From Falsiroseomonas sp051433165 (lineage in GTDB: Bacteria > Pseudomonadota > Alphaproteobacteria > Acetobacterales > Acetobacteraceae), in assembly GCF_051433165.1 (NCBI RefSeq), contig NZ_JBHMFS010000001.1:248001-312000 (forward strand): 64,000 bases of DNA. Direction: 5' to 3'. How positions within the stretch are numbered: the stretch's first letter is position 1; each line of letters begins with the position of its first letter. Positions 26,492-34,715 of the stretch are shown piece after piece. The translations under genes and the position numbers were made by a program. A model generated the notes under the pieces. That model did not search any database, was not told the DNA's origin, and was given only the letters and a program-made list of their open reading frames with translations.

Positions 26492-26842
26492 ATGCAGATT
26501 CAGTTCAATACCGACGACAATGTCGAAGGACGCGACGCCCTGGCCCAGCAGGTCACGGCGGAAATCGAGAACGTCCTGGGCCGGTTCTCCGACCAGCTCA
26601 CCCGCATCGAGGTGCATCTCAGCGACGAAAACGCCGGCAAATCTGGCGGTGCGGACAAGCGCTGCCTGATGGAAGCGCGGCCAACCGGGCGCCAGCCCAT
26701 GGCCGTGACGCACCAGGCCGCGACGCTGGAGGAAGCCTATCGCGGCGCGGCGCGGAAGCTGCGGAGCATGGCCGAAAGCACCTTCGGCAAGCTGGCCGAC
26801 CAGAAGGGTGCCGCCTCCATCCGCGACAATGAGCACCGCTGA
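26492..26842 (+). CDS. HPF/RaiA-type ribosome-associated protein
   Basis: A short (116-residue) protein of the ribosome hibernation factor/sigma-54 modulation family, which binds the 30S A/P-site region. Characteristic stretches are EIENVLGRFSDQLTRIEVHLSDENAG (residues 24-49 region), KRCLMEARP and an AAxKL helix (AYRGAARKLRSMAE). It lacks the C-terminal dimerisation domain of long HPF, as YfiA/short HPF do. The stop overlaps the baeRF start by one base (TGATG), so the two are coupled. A possible role is silencing or protecting idle ribosomes. Confidence 0.85.
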   Translation: MQIQFNTDDNVEGRDALAQQVTAEIENVLGRFSDQLTRIEVHLSDENAGKSGGADKRCLMEARPTGRQPMAVTHQAATLEEAYRGAARKLRSMAESTFGKLADQKGAASIRDNEHR

Positions 26843-27963
26843 TGATGTTTTCCAAGGACGATCTTTGGGCGCTGCTGGATGACGCGCCGGCCACCGGCGT
26901 CTCGATCTTTCTGCCCACCCATGTGCGGGGCGCCGAGATCCGGCAGGACCCGATCCGGCTGAAGAACCTGGTGGCCGAGGCCCGGGACAAGCTGATGGAG
27001 TCCGGAACCTCGCGCCAGGATGCCGAGGCGCTTCTGGCGCCGGCCACCGCGCTGGTCGAGGATTACGAATTCTGGCAGCACCAGCGGCACGGCCTGGCCG
27101 TGTTCCTGGGCGGCGCCCAGCCGCGCTACTACAAGCTGCCAGTGGCGCTGGAAGAACAGGTGGTCGTGCGCCCCGGCTTCCACATCCGGCCGTTGCTTCC
27201 GGTGCTGGCGCGGGATGGTGCCTTTGTCGTGCTGACGATCACGGCCGATATCGTCCGGCTGTACGATGCCTCGCGCTTCAGCCTCAGTGAGGATGGCGCC
27301 GCCGCGCTGCCGCGTTCGCTGGACGAGGTGACGGGCCTGGATGACGATTACGAAAACCCGCTGCAGGCCGCGCCGGTGAACCGACCGAATATCGGGTCGG
27401 TCAGCGTGGGTAAGGCGCAGGTCTATGGCGACAGTCCGGAGGATTGGCGCAAGGGCCGCAGCGTGGAGTTCATGCGGCGCATCGCCGCGGCGCTGGAGGC
27501 GCATCTGGCGAATGATACCCGCCCGGTAGTGCTGGTGGCGGATGCCGGTGCGCAGGGTCACTTCCGCCAGCAGACCAAGCTCGGCGACCAGCTTGCGGGC
27601 GTGATCGAGACGAACCCGGAGGGCATGGATCGGGACGAACTTCACGCTGCGGCCTATGAGATCGTGCGGCCGGCCTTCGAGGCGGAGAAGCACGAGGCGG
27701 TGGAACGCGTCCAGGCCCGGCTTGGCAGTGGCGATGGCCGGGTGGCGATCAATGCCCAGGATATCCTGGAGGCCGCCGAGGCCGGGCGGGTTGATACGCT
27801 GCTGCTGGCCAAGGGCGGGGATGACGAGGCACAGGGCGATGCCTCCGAGGATCTGTACGATACCTCGGCCGTCGAGACGCTGCGCAACGGCGGCGAGGTT
27901 CGCATGCTGGCCGAGGATGCGATGCCCGAGGGCGTGCGGGCGGCGGCGCTTCTGCGCTACTGA
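26842..27963 (+). CDS. Bacterial archaeo-eukaryotic release factor (baeRF) family protein
   Basis: A 373-residue protein matching the bacterial eRF1-like (baeRF family 3/7) pattern: GVSIFLPTHVRGAEIRQDPIRLKNL at the N-terminus, FWQHQRHGLAVFL near residue 77, and a C-terminal RVDTLLLAKGG ... VETLRNGGEVRMLAEDAMP segment. In eRF1/Pelota this fold recognises empty ribosomal A-sites; bacterial members are proposed to act in ribosome rescue. Translational coupling with an HPF-type gene supports a ribosome-linked job. No GGQ motif was seen, so peptidyl-tRNA hydrolysis cannot be assumed. Confidence 0.75.
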   Translation: MMFSKDDLWALLDDAPATGVSIFLPTHVRGAEIRQDPIRLKNLVAEARDKLMESGTSRQDAEALLAPATALVEDYEFWQHQRHGLAVFLGGAQPRYYKLPVALEEQVVVRPGFHIRPLLPVLARDGAFVVLTITADIVRLYDASRFSLSEDGAAALPRSLDEVTGLDDDYENPLQAAPVNRPNIGSVSVGKAQVYGDSPEDWRKGRSVEFMRRIAAALEAHLANDTRPVVLVADAGAQGHFRQQTKLGDQLAGVIETNPEGMDRDELHAAAYEIVRPAFEAEKHEAVERVQARLGSGDGRVAINAQDILEAAEAGRVDTLLLAKGGDDEAQGDASEDLYDTSAVETLRNGGEVRMLAEDAMPEGVRAAALLRY

Positions 27964-27981
27964 CCGCCGCCTGGCGCCACC

Positions 27982-28956
27982 TTAGCCGTCCAGCCGGATT
28001 CCCAGTTCCCGGATCAGCGGCCGCCACAGGGCGTTCTCCCGCTGCACGAAGTCGGCGAATTGCGCCGGGGTCCAGGGCTGGTACTCGATGCCGAGATCGG
28101 CCAGGCGCCGGGCGATATCGGCAGAGGTCATGGCGCGCACCATTTCCTGCGCCAGGCGCTCGATCACCGGGGCAGGGGTGCCGCTGGGCACGCTCATGCC
28201 CTGCCAGCCATAGGCCACAGCCTCCGCATGGCCGAGTTCGCGCAGGGTGGGGACATCGGGGAACAGGGCGCTGCGCGTCTCGCTCATCACACAAAGCGCG
28301 CGGCAGCGGCCATCCTTGATGAAGGGCGTGCCGGTGGCGGTGTCGATCACCACCACATCGACATTGCCGCCCATGAGGTCCTGCATCGCCGCCGGGCCAC
28401 CGCGATAGGGCACGTGTTCCCCGGCCAGCCCGGTGCGCCGCTTCACCAATTCCATCGCCAGGTGGTGCGGGGAGGCGACGGCCGGCGTGCCATAGGTCGG
28501 CGCCCGCAGCTTGGAAGCCGCGACCAGCCCGGCGAAATCCCGCACCGGATCATCCGGCCGCACCACGATGAACAGCGGGAAGCGGCCGATGAAGCCGACG
28601 CCCGTGAAATCCCGGTCCGGATTGTAGGGCAGGCGCGAATACAGCGCCGGATTGTAGACCAGGATACCGTTGTCGACATGCATCCAGGTGTAGCCATCGG
28701 CCGGGCTGCGGGCGACGATCTCGCTGGCCAGCACCGCGCCGCCGCCGGGGCGGTTCTCCACCAGCACATTCTGGCCGAGCCGCGGGGTCATCTGCGCCGC
28801 GATCAGCCGGGCGAAGGTGTCGGAGGCACCGCCGGGCGGGTAGCCCACCACCCAGCGCAGCGGCCGCTCCGGCCAGGCCGTTTGGGCGTAGGCCCCTGGC
28901 CCGACGGCCAGCCCTGCCATGCCGATCCCCGCCAAAACCTGCCGACGCCCGACCAT
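27982..28956 (-). CDS. Bug-family tripartite tricarboxylate transporter substrate-binding protein
   Basis: A 324-residue periplasmic binding protein of the Bug/TctC family. The N-terminal residues GRRQVLAGIGMAGLAVGPGAYAQ form a signal peptide with a twin-arginine-free n-region. Family marks are LRWVVGYPPGGASDTFAR near residue 35, VENRPGGG near 66, and HVPYRGG near 180. ATG at 28956 is placed directly before the signal peptide. It captures carboxylates for a TctAB-type transporter, but no tctA or tctB lies in the window. Next gene is divergent across about 215 bases. Confidence 0.9.
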   Translation of the reverse strand: MVGRRQVLAGIGMAGLAVGPGAYAQTAWPERPLRWVVGYPPGGASDTFARLIAAQMTPRLGQNVLVENRPGGGAVLASEIVARSPADGYTWMHVDNGILVYNPALYSRLPYNPDRDFTGVGFIGRFPLFIVVRPDDPVRDFAGLVAASKLRAPTYGTPAVASPHHLAMELVKRRTGLAGEHVPYRGGPAAMQDLMGGNVDVVVIDTATGTPFIKDGRCRALCVMSETRSALFPDVPTLRELGHAEAVAYGWQGMSVPSGTPAPVIERLAQEMVRAMTSADIARRLADLGIEYQPWTPAQFADFVQRENALWRPLIRELGIRLDG

Positions 28957-29171
28957 GCCCGCCTCCGTCCCAAGGCGCCCATCATGCGGGCTGGCGTGGC
29001 CGGCGCAACAGCAACCACGCGCCAGGTTGCCACCAGGATGCAAATTTCGCCGCGAAACCGGGCCGCGGGCGCCAGGCAAAGCGGCAAGTCCGGTCTGCCA
29101 TGCGATCCGCGCGCATCCCTTGGACCCAAGTTTGACTTGATCCTGCCATGGTGCGGCACGAAGCTCTCATA

Positions 29172-29981
29172 ATGCGCGCAATGGTCGGTATTTCCTGCTG
29201 TGTAAAAGCATTTGGCCTGTTCGGCACGCCGAACCATGCCGCCTCGGACAGTTACGTCCGCGTCTCACTCGGGCCGATCGGCGCCGTGCCGGTGCTGCTG
29301 CCCGCGGCGGGGGAGGCGCTGGTGCCGGATATCCTGCCGCGGCTGGATGGGCTGATGCTGACCGGCAGCCGGTCCAACGTGCACCCCGATTATTATGACG
29401 GCCCCGCCCATGCGGAGGGTACGCCGGAGGACCCGCAGCGGGATTCCACAACCTTGCCGCTGATCCGCGCCGCCATCGCCGCCGGCCTGCCCGTGCTGGC
29501 GATCTGCCGCGGCTTCCAGGAGCTGAACGTGGCGCTGGGCGGGTCGCTCGACCAGCGGATCCAGGACCTGCCGGGGCGGATGGACCACTCCACGCCGTCC
29601 GACCAGAAGCTGCCGGGCGTTCGGACCGGCAAGGCCCATGCGGTGCGCGTGGCCCCGGAAGGCCAGCTCGCCCGCATCTGGGCCGAGGCCGGGCTGCGCA
29701 TCCGGCCGGAGGCGGTGCCGGTGAATTCGCTGCACAACCAGGGCGTCTGCCGCCTGGCGCCGCGCCTGGTGGCGGAAGCCTGGGCGCCGGATGGCACGAT
29801 CGAGGCGGTGCGCGTGGCCGATGCGCCGGGCTTCGTCATGGGCGTGCAATGGCACCCGGAATATGACTGGGAACAGGATGCCCGGTCGCGCGTGATCTTC
29901 GAGGCCTTCGGCGCCGCCGCCGCCGCCTGGGCCGCGGGACGGCGGCCGGAGGCGGTTCCGGCCCAGCGCGCAGCAGCCTGA
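29172..29981 (+). CDS. Gamma-glutamyl-gamma-aminobutyrate hydrolase family (peptidase C26, PuuD-like)
   Basis: A class I glutamine-amidotransferase-fold hydrolase of about 269 residues. The nucleophile elbow AICRGFQELNVALGG holds the catalytic Cys (near residue 109), and GVQWHPEYDWEQD supplies the His (near 227) and a Glu. DGLMLTGSRSNVHP near residue 58 is also typical. PuuD hydrolyses gamma-glutamyl-GABA in putrescine breakdown. The neighbouring ureohydrolase makes a polyamine link plausible. Of several in-frame starts, ATG at 29172 is used; ATG at 29148 or 29181 are alternatives. Confidence 0.85.
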   Translation: MRAMVGISCCVKAFGLFGTPNHAASDSYVRVSLGPIGAVPVLLPAAGEALVPDILPRLDGLMLTGSRSNVHPDYYDGPAHAEGTPEDPQRDSTTLPLIRAAIAAGLPVLAICRGFQELNVALGGSLDQRIQDLPGRMDHSTPSDQKLPGVRTGKAHAVRVAPEGQLARIWAEAGLRIRPEAVPVNSLHNQGVCRLAPRLVAEAWAPDGTIEAVRVADAPGFVMGVQWHPEYDWEQDARSRVIFEAFGAAAAAWAAGRRPEAVPAQRAAA

Positions 29982-30002
29982 AACGGCGGCCACGCGAAAT
30001 TT

Positions 30003-30032
30003 TTGCCGCGGCCGGTTTGGCCGCGCTATGGT
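30003..30032 (+). promoter_or_regulatory. Candidate promoter for the ureohydrolase gene
   Basis: TTGCCG (30003-30008) and, 17-18 bases later, CTATGGT (30026-30032) resemble a sigma-70 -35/-10 pair. A 7-bp hairpin CGCGGCC-GGTTT-GGCCGCG (30007-30025) lies in the spacer. Transcription from here would give a leader of about 130 bases before the ATG at 30171. This is a motif match only. Confidence 0.4.
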
Positions 30033-30119
30033 GGCCGGGCCGGCCGACTACCGCCGGCGGACGAGGACCGGTTCCCCTGCCGGCTCGCCCGACCATTCCG
30101 ATCGGAAGTAATCAGCGTG

Positions 30120-30150
30120 GCGCCCGGTCACCCCCCTGACCGGGCGCTTT
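30120..30150 (+). terminator. Terminator-like hairpin in the ureohydrolase leader (possible attenuator)
   Basis: A perfect 11-bp stem: GCGCCCGGTCA (30120-30130), loop CCCCCC, TGACCGGGCGC (30137-30147), then TTT. It ends about seven bases before the GCGGGAGG ribosome-binding region of the ureohydrolase gene. This position suits either an attenuator or a structure that masks translation initiation. The T-run is short, so intrinsic termination is uncertain. Confidence 0.5.
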
Positions 30151-30170
30151 GCGTTGCGGGAGGCGGCGGC

Positions 30171-31199
30171 ATGGATGCGGAAAAGCTGGCGGCGCTGCGG
30201 GCGCGCTATGAAGCGAGTGGCGGGGCCGAGACGGAAGACCCGCTGTTCCGCCGCATCATCGAAAGCCAGTTCCAGGGCGACCGCCGCACCTGGCCCTTCG
30301 CCGGGCTCGCCACCTTCTGCGGCGCCCCCTTCCAGGCCGATGCGCTGACCGACCCGCCCGAGATCGGGCTTGTGGGCGTGCCAATGGACCTCGGCGTGAC
30401 CAACCGCGCCGGTGCGCGCCTCGGCCCGCGCGCCATTCGCGGCGTGGAACGCATTGGGCCCTATGAGCCGGCCCTGCACATGGCGCCGCTGACGGAGGCC
30501 CGGGTGGCGGATATCGGCGATGTGCCGATGGCGTCCCGCTTCTCGCTGGAAACCTGCCACACGGATATCGAGAGCCATTTCAAGGCGCTGCGGGCGGCGG
30601 GCATCCGCACCGTGGCGGCTGGCGGTGACCATTCCATCAGCCTGCCGATCCTGAAGGCGCTGGGCGCCGGCCGGCCCTTGGGCATGGTGCATATCGACGC
30701 CCATGCCGATACCGGCGGCGCCTATGAGGGCACCCGCTTCCACCATGGCGGGCCGTTCCGGGAAGCGGTGCTGGAAGGCGTGCTGGACCCGGCACGCACC
30801 ATCCAGATCGGCATCCGCGGCGGCGCCGGCTATCTGTGGGAATTCTCCACCGCCAGCGGCATGACACTGATTCAGATGCATGAATTCGCCGAGATGGGCC
30901 TCCCGGCGGTGCTGGAACTGGCGCGAAAAGTGGCGACGGGGCCGATCTATGTCTCCTTCGACGTGGATGCGGTGGACCCGGGTTTCGCGCCCGGCACCGG
31001 CACGCCGGAGGTGGGTGGGCTGACGCCGTTGCAGGTGCAGCAATTGCTGCGCGGCCTGGCGGGGCTGGATGTCGTGGGCGGGGACGTGGTGGAGGTGGCA
31101 CCGCAATACGATGCCAGCACCGCCACCGCGCAGATCGGCGCCCAGGCGATGTTCCAGATTCTCTGCCTGCTGGTCCGGGCACCCTCCTTCCGCGGCTAA
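30171..31199 (+). CDS. Ureohydrolase (agmatinase/arginase family)
   Basis: A 342-residue binuclear metal hydrolase that releases urea from a guanidino compound. The metal ligands are all present: H154 in GGDHSI, D176, H178 and D180 in IDAHADT, D264 and D266 in FDVDAVDP. Annotated agmatinases share this layout, but guanidinobutyrase, guanidinopropionase and guanidine hydrolase are in the same superfamily and cannot be separated by eye. The ATG at 30171 has GGGAGG upstream. It is preceded by a structured leader, and next to a PuuD-like hydrolase, fitting arginine- or polyamine-derived nitrogen metabolism. Confidence 0.9.
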   Translation: MDAEKLAALRARYEASGGAETEDPLFRRIIESQFQGDRRTWPFAGLATFCGAPFQADALTDPPEIGLVGVPMDLGVTNRAGARLGPRAIRGVERIGPYEPALHMAPLTEARVADIGDVPMASRFSLETCHTDIESHFKALRAAGIRTVAAGGDHSISLPILKALGAGRPLGMVHIDAHADTGGAYEGTRFHHGGPFREAVLEGVLDPARTIQIGIRGGAGYLWEFSTASGMTLIQMHEFAEMGLPAVLELARKVATGPIYVSFDVDAVDPGFAPGTGTPEVGGLTPLQVQQLLRGLAGLDVVGGDVVEVAPQYDASTATAQIGAQAMFQILCLLVRAPSFRG

Positions 31200-31219
31200 A
31201 ATGGACGGAAGCCCGGCCC

Positions 31220-31248
31220 TTCAAAGGCCGATTCCAGCCTGTTAGACT
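31220..31248 (+). promoter_or_regulatory. Candidate dnaN promoter
   Basis: TTCAAA (31220-31225) and TAGACT (31243-31248) are separated by exactly 17 bases and lie 62 bases before the dnaN ATG, as expected of a sigma-70-type promoter. The match is partial in both hexamers. Confidence 0.45.
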
Positions 31249-31310
31249 AGGCGCCCGCGCGGTGCGGGTAGCGGTCGGCCTGTCGCCGCCAGATTTCGGG
31301 AATCCAGGTC

Positions 31311-32438
31311 ATGAAGTTCACGGTGGACCGGGCGGTACTGCTCAAGGCGCTCGCGCATGTGCAGAGCGTGGTGGAGCGGCGCAACACCATCCCGATCCTG
31401 GCCAATGTGCTGCTGGAAGCGCGTGAGGGCGGGCTGCGCCTGACCGCGACGGACATGGAAATCGCGGTGGTCGAGGATGTGCCCGGCGTGACCGTGGCGC
31501 GCGCCGGCCGCACCACGGCGCCAGCCGCAACCCTGTTCGAGCTGGTCCGCAAGCTGCCGGACAGCGCCAAGCTGGAGCTGGACCATCCGGGCGGCGACGC
31601 GCAGATGACGCTGCGCGCCGGCCGCTTCGACGCCAAGCTCTCCGTCCTGCCGGTGGAGGATTTCCCCTCCATGACCGAGGGCAAGCTGCCGCACCGCTTC
31701 GCCATCGGCGCCGCCATGCTGCGCGGGCTGATCGACAGCACCCGCTTCGCGATCTCCACCGAGGAGACGCGCTACTACCTGAACGGCATCTACATCCACG
31801 CGACGGAGGCCGGCGGCACCAAGGTGCTGCGCGCGGTCGCCACCGATGGCCACCGGCTCGCCCGGGTCGAGGAACCGCTGCCGGATGGCGCGGACGGCAT
31901 GCCGGGCGTGATCGTGCCGCGCAAGACGGTGAACGAGCTGCGCAAGCTGGCCGAGGAAGTGACGGATGAGATCGCCGTCGCACTCTCCGACACCAAGATC
32001 CGCTTCACTCTGGGCGCGGTGCAGCTGACCTCCAAGCTGATCGACGGCACCTTCCCGGAGTATGAGCGGGTGATCCCGCGCGGCAACGACAAGGTGCTGC
32101 GGGTCAAGAAGGCTGATTTCGCGAATGCGGTGGGCCGCGTCGCGGGCATCAGCAGCGAGCGCTCGCGCCCTGTGAAGCTGTCCATCGACCGCAACCACCT
32201 GCTGCTGTCCGCCGCCAGCGCCGAGCTGGGCCAGGCGCAGGAGGAGCTGGATGGCGATGTGGTAACCTACGAGCACGGTCCGCTCGAGATCGGCTTCCAG
32301 GCGCGCTACCTGAACGACATCACCGACCAGATCGCCGAGACGGTGGAGTTCCGCTTCTCCGACGGCTCCGCGCCGACCATCGTGACGGACAGCGCCAAGC
32401 CGGAAGCGCTGTACGTGCTGATGCCGATGCGCGTCTGA
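31311..32438 (+). CDS. dnaN: DNA polymerase III beta subunit (sliding clamp)
   Basis: The ring-shaped processivity clamp of the replisome, 375 residues in three similar domains. Family features include VVERRNTIPILANVLLEA (residues 20-37), the central ATDGHRLA near 178, and the C-terminal LMPMRV end. The gene is transcribed alone: a promoter-like pair lies upstream, and coq7 follows after about 40 bases. It is about 23 kb from dnaA rather than next to it. Confidence 0.97.
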   Translation: MKFTVDRAVLLKALAHVQSVVERRNTIPILANVLLEAREGGLRLTATDMEIAVVEDVPGVTVARAGRTTAPAATLFELVRKLPDSAKLELDHPGGDAQMTLRAGRFDAKLSVLPVEDFPSMTEGKLPHRFAIGAAMLRGLIDSTRFAISTEETRYYLNGIYIHATEAGGTKVLRAVATDGHRLARVEEPLPDGADGMPGVIVPRKTVNELRKLAEEVTDEIAVALSDTKIRFTLGAVQLTSKLIDGTFPEYERVIPRGNDKVLRVKKADFANAVGRVAGISSERSRPVKLSIDRNHLLLSAASAELGQAQEELDGDVVTYEHGPLEIGFQARYLNDITDQIAETVEFRFSDGSAPTIVTDSAKPEALYVLMPMRV

Positions 32439-32481
32439 TACGGCTTGTGGTCGGCGCCACCCGGGCCATGTCCGGGTGGCA

Positions 32482-33030
32482 ATGACCCACATGCGCTCCC
32501 CCTCGCCCGCCGCCGACCTGCCGAAGTGGCTGGTCGGCGAATTGCGTTCCGACCATGCCGGGGAAACCGGCGCCGTGATGATCTATCGCGGCATATTGGC
32601 CTTCGCCCGCGACCCGGAGATCCGGGATTTCGCGGCGCGGCATGGCGCCACCGAACAGGGGCATCTGGACCTGCTGGAAGGGCTGCTGCCGCGGCGCCAG
32701 CATAGCGTGCTGCTGCCGATCTGGCGCGTCGCGGGCTGGCTGACCGGGGCGCTGCCGGCGCTGGCCGGCAACCGCGCGATCTACGCCACCATCGATGCGG
32801 TCGAGACCTTCGTGGATCACCACTACCAGGCGCAGATCGACCGGCTGGATGCGGAGCGCATCTTTCCCGAGATCCGCGCCATGCTGGCCCATTGCCAGGA
32901 GGAGGAGGTGGAGCACCGCGACGAGGCGCGGGAGGCCGCCGATGCGCCGCCCGGCCTGCTGCTGCGCGGCTGGTCCTGGCTGGTCGGCAATGGCTCCGCC
33001 GCCGCGGTACACGCGGCGCGGCGGATTTAG
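32482..33030 (+). CDS. coq7: Coq7 family demethoxyubiquinone hydroxylase
   Basis: A di-iron monooxygenase for the last hydroxylation in ubiquinone synthesis, used in many alphaproteobacteria in place of UbiF. The carboxylate/histidine ligands are visible: Glu in DHAGETGA (near residue 28), TEQGH (ExxH, near 60), DAVETFVDHHY (near 112) and EEEVEH (near 140). Length about 182 residues. ATG at 32482 is chosen; a GTG two codons upstream is possible. ubiE in the same window serves the same pathway. Confidence 0.92.
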   Translation: MTHMRSPSPAADLPKWLVGELRSDHAGETGAVMIYRGILAFARDPEIRDFAARHGATEQGHLDLLEGLLPRRQHSVLLPIWRVAGWLTGALPALAGNRAIYATIDAVETFVDHHYQAQIDRLDAERIFPEIRAMLAHCQEEEVEHRDEAREAADAPPGLLLRGWSWLVGNGSAAAVHAARRI

Positions 33031-33083
33031 CCCTCGCGCATTCCGTGCTTTAGCTGGCCCCGGCTTGCGGGGGTTTTTGGCGC

Positions 33084-34715
33084 GTGGACGAGGCGTATGA
33101 TGCGGTGGTGCTGGGTAGCGGCGCCGCCGGGCTGACCGCGGCCCTGACGGCCGCCGTGGCCGGGCTGCGGGTGCTGGTGCTGGAGAAAACGGACCGGGTT
33201 GGCGGCACCAGCGCCATGTCCGGCGCCGGCACCTGGATTCCGGCGAACCACCACGCGGAAGCCGCCGGCATCGCCGACAGTCCGGGGGAAGCGCTGGCCT
33301 ATATCCGCGCCGCCGCGCCGGAAGGCTGGGAGGCGACCGAAGATGCGCTGTGGCGGCGGCTGGTCACGGCATCGCCTTCCATGCTGCGCTTCGTCGAGGC
33401 GCATTCGCCGCTGCGCTTCCGCCTGACGCCGGAGGGGGACCCGCTGCGCAACCTGCCCGGTGCCAAGCCGCGCGGGCGCATGCTCTCGCCCCTGCCGCTC
33501 AGCCGCTGGCGGGCGGGGCGCTTCGCCTTCCGCATTCGCCGGTCCACCATCCCGGAGATCTTCACCTATCACGAGGCGGTGGAGACGGATCTGTACCACC
33601 ACCCCTATCGCACCGCGCTGAAACTGTGGCCGCGGCTCGCCTGGCGGCTGCTGGTGAACAGCCGCGGCAAGGGCACCGCGCTGATCACCGGGCTTTTGCG
33701 CGGCTGCCTGGATGCGGGGGTGCAGGTTGAGCTTTCGGCACGCGCGGTGGAGCTTCGGCAGGACGAGACCGGGGCGGTGACAGGTGTTGTGATGGAGCAA
33801 GGCGGCCGCCAGAAAACCATCCAGGCCCGGCGCGGCGTGGTCATCGCGACCGGCGGCTTCGAGTGGGATGCGGCGCTGCGTGCCGAGCATTTCCCGGGGC
33901 AGGTGGACTACCTCGGCAGCCCGCCGGGCAATGAAGGCGATGGCCACCGCATGGCGGAAGCGGCCGGCGCGGCGCTGGCGCATATGGACCAGGCGACGCT
34001 GACACCCGCCGTGCCGGTGCGGCATGAGGGGCATCTGATGGCACGCCCCGTGCCCTTCCACACCGAGGCCAACGCCATCCTGGTGAACCGCCACGGCGCG
34101 CGCTTCGTCAACGAACTGGTCTTCAACATCGGCGAGGCGATGGATGCGCGCGACGCGTCCGGCCAGCCGATCCACCTGCCCTGCTGGGTGATCGCCGATG
34201 CGCGGCTGCTGGAGCGGTTGCCGCCGGCGCGCTGGGCGGCGAAGGATGATGCCGGCTGGCTGCATCGCGCAGGCAGCGTGGCCGAACTGGCGCGCGCCAT
34301 CGGCCTGGACCCGGTGGCGCTTCGGGCGACGGTCGCGCGCTACAACGCCGCCTGCGCCGCGCAGAAGGATGACGATTTCGGCCGCCCCTCCGCCGCCGAT
34401 GCCGCGGCCAGTGGCGACAAGCGGCGGCGGGGCGGGCTGGAGGCGCTGGAAAAGGCACCGTTCCTGGCGATGCCGTTCAACCGATCGATCCTCGGCACCA
34501 AGGGCGGGCCGCGCACGAATGATCAGGCGGAGGTGCTGCGGCCGGATGGCAGCGTGATCGCGGGGTTGTTCGCGGCGGGAGCGTCGAGCGCCAATCCGCT
34601 TGGCACCCGCGGCGTCGGCACCGGCACCACCATCGGCCCCTACATGGCCTGGGGCCATGTGGCGGGGCTGCGGTTGGCGCAGCGGAATGCCGGCGCGTCA
34701 GCCGAAGGCGAGTGA
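33084..34715 (+). CDS. FAD-binding dehydrogenase (fumarate reductase/3-ketosteroid dehydrogenase-like flavoprotein)
   Basis: A 543-residue flavoprotein of the succinate dehydrogenase/fumarate reductase flavoprotein superfamily. The dinucleotide motif GSGAAGLTAALTAAVAG starts at residue 11, GGTSAMSGAGTWIP follows at about 40, IATGGFEWD near 254, and the C-terminal GTRGVGTGTTIGPYMAWG closes the FAD site. This pattern is typical of ketosteroid-delta1-dehydrogenase-like enzymes with unknown substrate. The start is GTG at 33084. The 3' end overlaps the convergent dctM gene by 18 bases. Confidence 0.85.
   Translation: MDEAYDAVVLGSGAAGLTAALTAAVAGLRVLVLEKTDRVGGTSAMSGAGTWIPANHHAEAAGIADSPGEALAYIRAAAPEGWEATEDALWRRLVTASPSMLRFVEAHSPLRFRLTPEGDPLRNLPGAKPRGRMLSPLPLSRWRAGRFAFRIRRSTIPEIFTYHEAVETDLYHHPYRTALKLWPRLAWRLLVNSRGKGTALITGLLRGCLDAGVQVELSARAVELRQDETGAVTGVVMEQGGRQKTIQARRGVVIATGGFEWDAALRAEHFPGQVDYLGSPPGNEGDGHRMAEAAGAALAHMDQATLTPAVPVRHEGHLMARPVPFHTEANAILVNRHGARFVNELVFNIGEAMDARDASGQPIHLPCWVIADARLLERLPPARWAAKDDAGWLHRAGSVAELARAIGLDPVALRATVARYNAACAAQKDDDFGRPSAADAAASGDKRRRGGLEALEKAPFLAMPFNRSILGTKGGPRTNDQAEVLRPDGSVIAGLFAAGASSANPLGTRGVGTGTTIGPYMAWGHVAGLRLAQRNAGASAEGE

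Noticed and set aside
29126..29140. CAAGT-TTG-ACTTG inverted repeat as a regulator site before the C26 hydrolase
   Set aside because: A 5-bp repeat in a GC-rich intergenic region is likely by chance, and no regulator gene is adjacent.
30040..30170. Guanidine (ykkC) or fluoride riboswitch before the ureohydrolase
   Set aside because: Segments such as GGACGAGG and GGTTCC recall parts of ykkC consensus, but the other conserved blocks are missing, so no named class is claimed.
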